A DNA stretch of 17,766 nucleotides from Chloroflexota bacterium (GTDB lineage Bacteria > Chloroflexota > Dehalococcoidia > Bin125): the NCBI GenBank assembly GCA_026707335.1, contig JAPOXB010000006.1:1-17766 (forward strand), in the 5' to 3' direction. The position numbers and the translations under genes are program-made. Under the pieces are notes generated by a model. That model did not search any database. It had not been told where the DNA came from and saw nothing but the letters and a program-made list of their open reading frames with translations. Below are positions 12,610 to 17,766 of this stretch, one piece after another; positions within the stretch are counted from its first letter, which is position 1, and every line of letters begins with the position of its first letter.

Positions 12610-15441
12610 ATGGCGCGACGTAAGGGCCCGAAGCATCGGACGGGGGTGGAGGCGATCCGGCACGAGGACACGCGCAAGAACATCCCCACCGAGGAACTGC
12701 GCGACTTCATCCCCGACGAGGAAGAGGACGTCCGCGACTTCGTCCGCTGGCCGCGCGACCCCTCACTCGACCCGCAGCTCGTCTGGCAGGGCAAAGATGC
12801 GCTCGATGGCGAGGAACTGGCCGTGCCGGTCGTGCCCGTCTACATCCAGGAGAAGATCCGGCCGCGGGCGATCATCGAAGACCTGCGGCGCAACGGGCAG
12901 CGCGAGGACGGGCAGCTTGACTTCTTCGCCGACTTCAACGGCATCGGCGACCTGGAGCGGAAGCTGGAGTTCTATCAGCACGAGCAGCCCTGGTCGAACC
13001 GCATGATCCTGGGCGACTCGCTGCTGGTGATGACCTCGCTGGCGGAGAAGGAGAGCCTGCGCGGCAAGGTGCAGTGCATCTACATCGACCCGCCCTACGG
13101 CATCAAGTTCGGCTCCAACTGGCAGGTCTCCACCCGCAAGCGCGAGGTGCACGACGGCCGCGCCGAGGACACGACGCGCCAGCCCGAACAGGTGCGCGCC
13201 TTCCGCGACACCTGGAAGCTCGGCATCCACTCCTACCTCACCTATCTGCGCGACCGCTTCACGGTCGCGCGCGACCTGCTCAACGAGACCGGCTCCATCT
13301 TCGTCCAGATCAGCGAAGAGAACGTCCACCGCGTGCGCGCGCTGTTGGACGAGGTGTTTGGGGAGCCGAATTTTCTAGGCGAGATCGCCTTCGTCAAGAC
13401 GAGCGGCCTTTCTTCCAACTTCTTGGCTGATCGCTTCGATAAATTGCTCTGGTACGGCAAGGACTCGAACTCGACGAAGTTCCGCCAGCCGTATCTCCCA
13501 AAAGCCCGAGAAGACGGCACTGCATCGACCTACACATGGATCCGAGATGCCACAGGCGACTACCGAGGCATGAACGCGGAGGAAAAGACAGGCTCCCCTA
13601 TTCCTGCCGGATACTATACGTACAAGCCAGACAACATTACGTCCCAGGGCAACCCCTTCGTCGAGTACAGCTTCGCCGGCAAGAGCTATCGCTTTCGATC
13701 CAAGACCCCTCTGAACGGATTGTCCCGGCTTGCGAAGGCCGGTCGCCTACATGTCGCGAAGAACAGCCTTCAGTACGTGCGGCGCCTTGATGACTTCTCG
13801 GTGATACAGGTGTCCAAACTCTGGGGGGATACCGGCACGGGCAGCTTCACGGACGATAAGATCTATGTAGTGCAGACAGGGACGAAGACGGTCCAGCGCT
13901 GCATCCTCATGACGACGGATCCGGGTGATCTCGTGCTCGACCCGACGTGCGGGAGCGGAACGACGGCCTACGTCGCCGAGCAGTGGGGGCGGCGTTGGAT
14001 CACGACCGACACGTCGAGGGTGGCGCTGACGCTGGCGCGCACGCGGCTGATGGCCGCGCGCTACCCGTACTACCTCCTGGCCGACACGCCCGAGGGCCGC
14101 GCGCGGGAGGCGAAGGTCAGCGGCCTGCCCGCCGGCGACGGCCCGGCTTCGGGCGACATCCGGCAGGGCTTCGTCTACAAGCGCGCCCCGCACATTCAGT
14201 TGCGCGACATCGCCAACAACGAGGAGATCGACGCGATTTGGGAGCGCTTCCAGGAGCGCCTCGAGCCGTTGCGCGCGGCGCTCAACGATGCGCTGGGCGA
14301 GGCCTGGCAGGAATGGGAGATCCCCCGCGAGGCCGGCGAAGACTGGCCGGCCCCGGCCGCCGCCGCGCACGGGCAGTGGTGGGAGCAGCGCCTTGCCCGC
14401 CAGCGCGAGATCGACGAGTCGATCGCGCGCAACTCGGAGAGCGAGATCCTCTACGACCAGCCCTACGAGGACAACAACCGGGTGCGCGTCGCCGGCGCGT
14501 TCACCGTCGAGAGCCTCTCGCCGCACCGCATGATCGCCGCGGACGAGGACGTGCCGGCCTCGGTGCGTGAGGCGGCCGCGGATCCGGTGCGCCCGGACTT
14601 CGCCGCCACGATCATCGAGAACCTCGGCAAGGCGGGCGTGCAGAACACGAAGCGCGACGAGCGGCTCGTGTTCACCCGCCTCGATCAGCTGGCCGGCGAG
14701 CCCTGGATTCACGCCGAGGGCGACTACAAGGAGCGCGACGGCTGGACGCGCCGTGTCGCCGTCTCGATCGGCCCCGAGCATGGCACGGTCGGCGCGGAGC
14801 AGGTGGAGCGCGCGGCGCGGGCCGCGATCCGCGGCGTCGGCTACGACCTGCTCGTGGTCTGCGGCTTCGCCTTCGACGCGCGCGCGGGCGAGAAGGCGCA
14901 GGAGTTCGCCCCGGAGCCGAGTGAGGAACCCGATGAAGGCAGGGGCTTCGCCATCGCCGAGAGCGAGCACCGGTACGGCAAGCTGCCGGTGATGCTCGCG
15001 CGCATCAACCCCGACCTCGCGATGGGCGACGAGCTGCTGAAGAAGACCGGCGCGGGCAACCTGTTCACCGTCTTCGGCGAGCCGGACGTGCGCATCGAGC
15101 GGACGCCCGACGACGAGATGGTCGTCGAGATCCGTGGCGTCGATGTCTACGACCCGACCACCGGCGAAGTGCGCTCCTCGTCCACCAACGACATCGCCTG
15201 CTGGTTCATCGACACCAACTACGACGAACAGAGCTTCTTCGTGCGCCATGCCTACTTCACCGGCGACGATGAACCGTACGACCGCCTCAAGCGCGCGCTC
15301 CGCGCCGAGATCGACGAGGACGCTTGGGCATCGCTCTACGCGACGCGCAGCCGCCCGTTCCCCGCGCCCGCGAGCGGCAAGATCGCGGTCAAGGTGATCA
15401 ACCACTACGGCGACGAGGTGCTGAAGGTCTACGACGCCTAG
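12610..15441 (+). CDS. Beta-class site-specific DNA methyltransferase (Mod), long form
   Basis: A 943-residue S-adenosylmethionine-dependent DNA methyltransferase. The catalytic motif D-P-P-Y lies at 160-163 and the AdoMet-binding motif D-P-T-C-G-S-G-T-T at 444-452. Motif IV before motif I defines the beta class, as in type III Mod subunits; D-P-P-Y points to adenine-N6 or cytosine-N4 methylation. The target-recognition domain should lie between them, and its DNA is distinctly poorer in GC (see 13360-13930). About 450 further residues follow motif I, much longer than classical Mod (about 650 aa); this extension has I-L-Y-D-Q-P-Y-E-D-N near 615, G-Y-D-L-L-V-V-C-G-F-A-F-D near 745 and a C-terminal V-K-V-I-N-H-Y-G. 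Its function is unknown to me. The ATG at 12610 has GGGAGG inside the end of res, so translation is probably coupled. Confidence 0.93.
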   Translation: MARRKGPKHRTGVEAIRHEDTRKNIPTEELRDFIPDEEEDVRDFVRWPRDPSLDPQLVWQGKDALDGEELAVPVVPVYIQEKIRPRAIIEDLRRNGQREDGQLDFFADFNGIGDLERKLEFYQHEQPWSNRMILGDSLLVMTSLAEKESLRGKVQCIYIDPPYGIKFGSNWQVSTRKREVHDGRAEDTTRQPEQVRAFRDTWKLGIHSYLTYLRDRFTVARDLLNETGSIFVQISEENVHRVRALLDEVFGEPNFLGEIAFVKTSGLSSNFLADRFDKLLWYGKDSNSTKFRQPYLPKAREDGTASTYTWIRDATGDYRGMNAEEKTGSPIPAGYYTYKPDNITSQGNPFVEYSFAGKSYRFRSKTPLNGLSRLAKAGRLHVAKNSLQYVRRLDDFSVIQVSKLWGDTGTGSFTDDKIYVVQTGTKTVQRCILMTTDPGDLVLDPTCGSGTTAYVAEQWGRRWITTDTSRVALTLARTRLMAARYPYYLLADTPEGRAREAKVSGLPAGDGPASGDIRQGFVYKRAPHIQLRDIANNEEIDAIWERFQERLEPLRAALNDALGEAWQEWEIPREAGEDWPAPAAAAHGQWWEQRLARQREIDESIARNSESEILYDQPYEDNNRVRVAGAFTVESLSPHRMIAADEDVPASVREAAADPVRPDFAATIIENLGKAGVQNTKRDERLVFTRLDQLAGEPWIHAEGDYKERDGWTRRVAVSIGPEHGTVGAEQVERAARAAIRGVGYDLLVVCGFAFDARAGEKAQEFAPEPSEEPDEGRGFAIAESEHRYGKLPVMLARINPDLAMGDELLKKTGAGNLFTVFGEPDVRIERTPDDEMVVEIRGVDVYDPTTGEVRSSSTNDIACWFIDTNYDEQSFFVRHAYFTGDDEPYDRLKRALRAEIDEDAWASLYATRSRPFPAPASGKIAVKVINHYGDEVLKVYDA
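13360..13930 (+). other. Low-GC segment inside the methyltransferase gene (putative target-recognition domain)
   Basis: Eight consecutive 60-base lines (13441-13920) count at 55-58% GC. Sampled lines give 70-72% near 12721 and 14281 and 62% near 13081. Codons rare elsewhere (CTA, TTT, TTG, ATA) appear here. The segment encodes about residues 252-440, between the D-P-P-Y and AdoMet motifs, where beta-class enzymes hold sequence specificity. It looks like an exchanged module in an otherwise host-like gene. Confidence 0.7.
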
Positions 15442-15454
15442 CCGGGCGCGGCGT

Positions 15455-15466
15455 CGCCGGCCGGCG
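15455..15466. terminator. Palindrome between convergent mod and transporter genes
   Basis: The only sequence structure in the 42-bp gap between the two converging stop codons is the perfect 12-base palindrome CGCCGGCCGGCG. It could assist bidirectional termination; without a T-run this is weak. Confidence 0.25.
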
Positions 15467-15483
15467 GCGAAACCCGAGGTCCG

Positions 15484-16290
<807 letters not shown>

Positions 16291-16312
16291 GCTGCACCCC
16301 TTCGCTGTGATC

Positions 16313-17548
16313 CTAGCGCTCGCCCACACCCTGGGCGCGCTCCACGCGCTGCGACACGCGCGACATCATGAAGGCCACGATCCAGAAGCCGACCGCCACG
16401 AAGACGTAGGCCTCGATGCGGTCGTCGATGAACTCCATCTGGGCGATGGCGGAGTCGGCGTTCCCCTTGAACTCGCGCAGCGTGAGGATCACGGTGACCA
16501 GCGTCGTGTCCTTCCAGATCGCGATCGCCTGCCCCACCATCGGGGGGATCGAGATCCGCAGCGCCTGCGGCAGGATGATCAACTGCATCGATTGGAACTG
16601 GTTGAGCCCCACCGCGTGGGCGGCCTCGTACTGGCCGCGCGAGAGCGCCTGCAGGCCGCCGCGGATGTACTCGGCCATGTAGGCGCCCGTGAAGACGGCC
16701 AGCACGACCATCGTGCGGACGATCAGGTCGCCGCCGATCACGTCGTCGAGGATGAACAGCGCGACGAACAGCCAGCCCAGCAGCGGGGCGCCGCGCACGA
16801 CTTCGATGTAGACCGTGCAGGTCCAGGAGATGATGCGCATCGAGGAGGCGCGGCCGAGCGCGAGCGGGATCGCGACGATGAGGCCGCCGACGATGCCCAC
16901 CGGGGCCAGGATGAGGTTGAGGACGAAGCCGTCGAGCTGCCGCATGGTGGCGCCGCCGCCGACCATCAGGATGATCATGACGATCGGCAGGGAGAGCGCC
17001 AGCAGGCCGGCGACGACGCGCTGCTGCAGCCGCCGCCTGGGTCCCAGTTCGCGCGGGACGCGCACCGCGACGGCGTAGGCCGCGTAGAGCAGCCCGATCG
17101 CCATCAGGAACCAAATCGTCGACCAGATCTGCGCGCCGCCGTGCGCCATCAGGAAGATCGTGAAGGCTCCCGCCAGGGCGATGAACAGGTGGTCCTTGCG
17201 GCCGAGACTCGACCAGGTGCCGTAGGCCAGCCCGATGAGGATGAAGACGAAGCCGATCCCCGTCCACAGGCGCCATTCCCCGTCGTGCGGGAAGCTGCCG
17301 GCGAACAGCAGCCAGCGGTTGTCGGTGATCACCTGCCAGTTGGCGTCGAAGAAGACGAACCAGATGATGCCGGCCAGGAGCACGCCGCAGACGGCGCCGC
17401 TGACCAGCGTCAGCAGCGTGCCGCCCTTCGAGGGGAACAGGTTGCGGCGCACCCACTCGCGCGCCCGGACCGAGCGCGGCCGGCGCGCCCGCTGGCGGTG
17501 CGGGGGCAGCACGATGCGGCGCTGCTGTGCGACGGGCATCTGAGTCAT
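16313..17548 (-). CDS. aapM: Amino-acid ABC transporter permease, long AapM/BztC type
   Basis: A 411-residue inner-membrane permease. The first 200 residues hold about five extra membrane helices (about 44-66, 97-112, 121-136, 143-162, 178-197) after a basic cytoplasmic N terminus. The extra helices set Aap/Bzt-type permeases apart from the usual HisM-size proteins of about 230 aa. The conserved permease domain follows: V-V-R-G-A-P-L-L at 250-257, and the coupling loop E-A-A-H-A-V-G-L-N-Q-F-Q (308-319) with I-L-P-Q-A-L-R-I (325-332), which contacts the ATPase. I-W-K-D-T-T-L (344-350) is also typical of amino-acid importers. The ATG at 17548 has GAGGGGG about 8 bases upstream and lies 12 bp after the previous permease's stop. 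The substrate is probably broad-range L-amino acids by family analogy. Confidence 0.9.
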   Translation of the reverse strand: MTQMPVAQQRRIVLPPHRQRARRPRSVRAREWVRRNLFPSKGGTLLTLVSGAVCGVLLAGIIWFVFFDANWQVITDNRWLLFAGSFPHDGEWRLWTGIGFVFILIGLAYGTWSSLGRKDHLFIALAGAFTIFLMAHGGAQIWSTIWFLMAIGLLYAAYAVAVRVPRELGPRRRLQQRVVAGLLALSLPIVMIILMVGGGATMRQLDGFVLNLILAPVGIVGGLIVAIPLALGRASSMRIISWTCTVYIEVVRGAPLLGWLFVALFILDDVIGGDLIVRTMVVLAVFTGAYMAEYIRGGLQALSRGQYEAAHAVGLNQFQSMQLIILPQALRISIPPMVGQAIAIWKDTTLVTVILTLREFKGNADSAIAQMEFIDDRIEAYVFVAVGFWIVAFMMSRVSQRVERAQGVGER

Positions 17549-17560
17549 GCGCAGCCCCCT

Positions 17561-17766
17561 CTACACCTGGTGCGCCGTCACGCGCGCGTTGAAGTAGTTC
17601 ATCACGGCGGAGATCAGGAACGAGATGATCATGTACGTGATGATGATCACGAAGAACATCTCCAGCGCATGCCCGGCCTTGTTCTGGATGATCGTGGCGA
17701 CGCGGAAGAGATCGTCGTAGAGCACCGCGTAGGCGAGCGACGAGTTCTTGTTCACGTTGAGGAACT
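17561..17766 (-). CDS. aapQ: Amino-acid ABC transporter permease, AapQ type, C-terminal end (partial)
   Basis: The last 68 codons are present; the rest lies beyond the right edge. The sequence K-N-S-S-L-A-Y-A-V-L-Y-D-D-L-F-R-V followed by one membrane helix and a short basic end (M-N-Y-F-N-A-R-V) is the typical C terminus of the first permease of Aap-type importers. It is the partner of the long permease at 16313-17548, with which it would form the membrane channel. The 12-bp gap indicates co-transcription. The periplasmic binding-protein gene would be expected upstream, outside the window. Confidence 0.8.
   Translation of the reverse strand, partial: FLNVNKNSSLAYAVLYDDLFRVATIIQNKAGHALEMFFVIIITYMIISFLISAVMNYFNARVTAHQV

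Noticed and set aside
16291..16329. A longer start for the ABC ATPase
   Set aside because: It would overlap the end of the permease gene and lacks a ribosome site; the ATG at 16290 has AAGGGG in front.

Overview
The window is about 17.8 kb of very GC-rich (roughly two-thirds G+C by eye), densely packed bacterial chromosome. The mix of genes is an aldehyde:ferredoxin oxidoreductase, an F420-type luciferase-like oxidoreductase, an acyl-CoA ligase, a CDGSH iron-sulfur protein, an exported protein with an LPxAG-type C-terminal anchor, and an Aap-type amino-acid ABC importer. It fits a high-GC Chloroflexota (for example a Dehalococcoidia-like lineage) or possibly an actinobacterium. This taxonomic guess is an inference from gene content; there is no rRNA or other marker to settle it. 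No tRNA, rRNA, CRISPR array, transposase or prophage gene was seen.

Region 1 (1-7797, all on the minus strand) is metabolic. In transcription order it holds: a Prx5-like peroxiredoxin; a two-helix membrane protein with a possible PH-like tail; a CDGSH protein; an AMP-forming acyl-CoA ligase; an MscS-type channel with an F420-type oxidoreductase; a second, near-identical copy of the end of the channel plus the whole oxidoreductase; and the start of an aldehyde:ferredoxin oxidoreductase running off the left edge. The two copies form a head-to-tail direct repeat of about 1.95 kb. Its interior (about 1.8 kb) looks identical, and its seven visible differences all sit near the two ends; six of the seven are synonymous. 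It is either a real duplication homogenised by gene conversion or a strain-mixing assembly artefact.

Region 2 (8025-9305) is a convergent pair: a TRIC/UPF0126-family channel on the plus strand, and on the minus strand an exported protein with a signal peptide, a small beta-rich domain, an acidic linker and an LPEAG-TM-RR tail.

Region 3 (9306-15441) is a two-gene restriction-modification operon on the plus strand. It encodes an SF2-helicase/nuclease Res subunit (about 1003 aa, resembling the BPTD_3080-type restriction endonucleases) and a long beta-class DNA methyltransferase (943 aa). Res comes first, the reverse of the classical type III mod-res order. The putative target-recognition segment of the methyltransferase is visibly poorer in GC (about 57% in the lines counted) than the rest of the gene, suggesting that the specificity domain was swapped in from elsewhere.

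Region 4 (15484-17766, minus strand) is an amino-acid ABC importer of the Aap/Bzt type, in the order permease Q (partial), permease M, ATPase P. It converges on the R-M operon across only 42 bp.

The most noteworthy items are the end-diverged tandem repeat, the mosaic methyltransferase, and the Res nuclease motif, which reads E-V-S-G where a canonical D/E-x-K is expected. No wholly new system can be claimed from the sequence alone.
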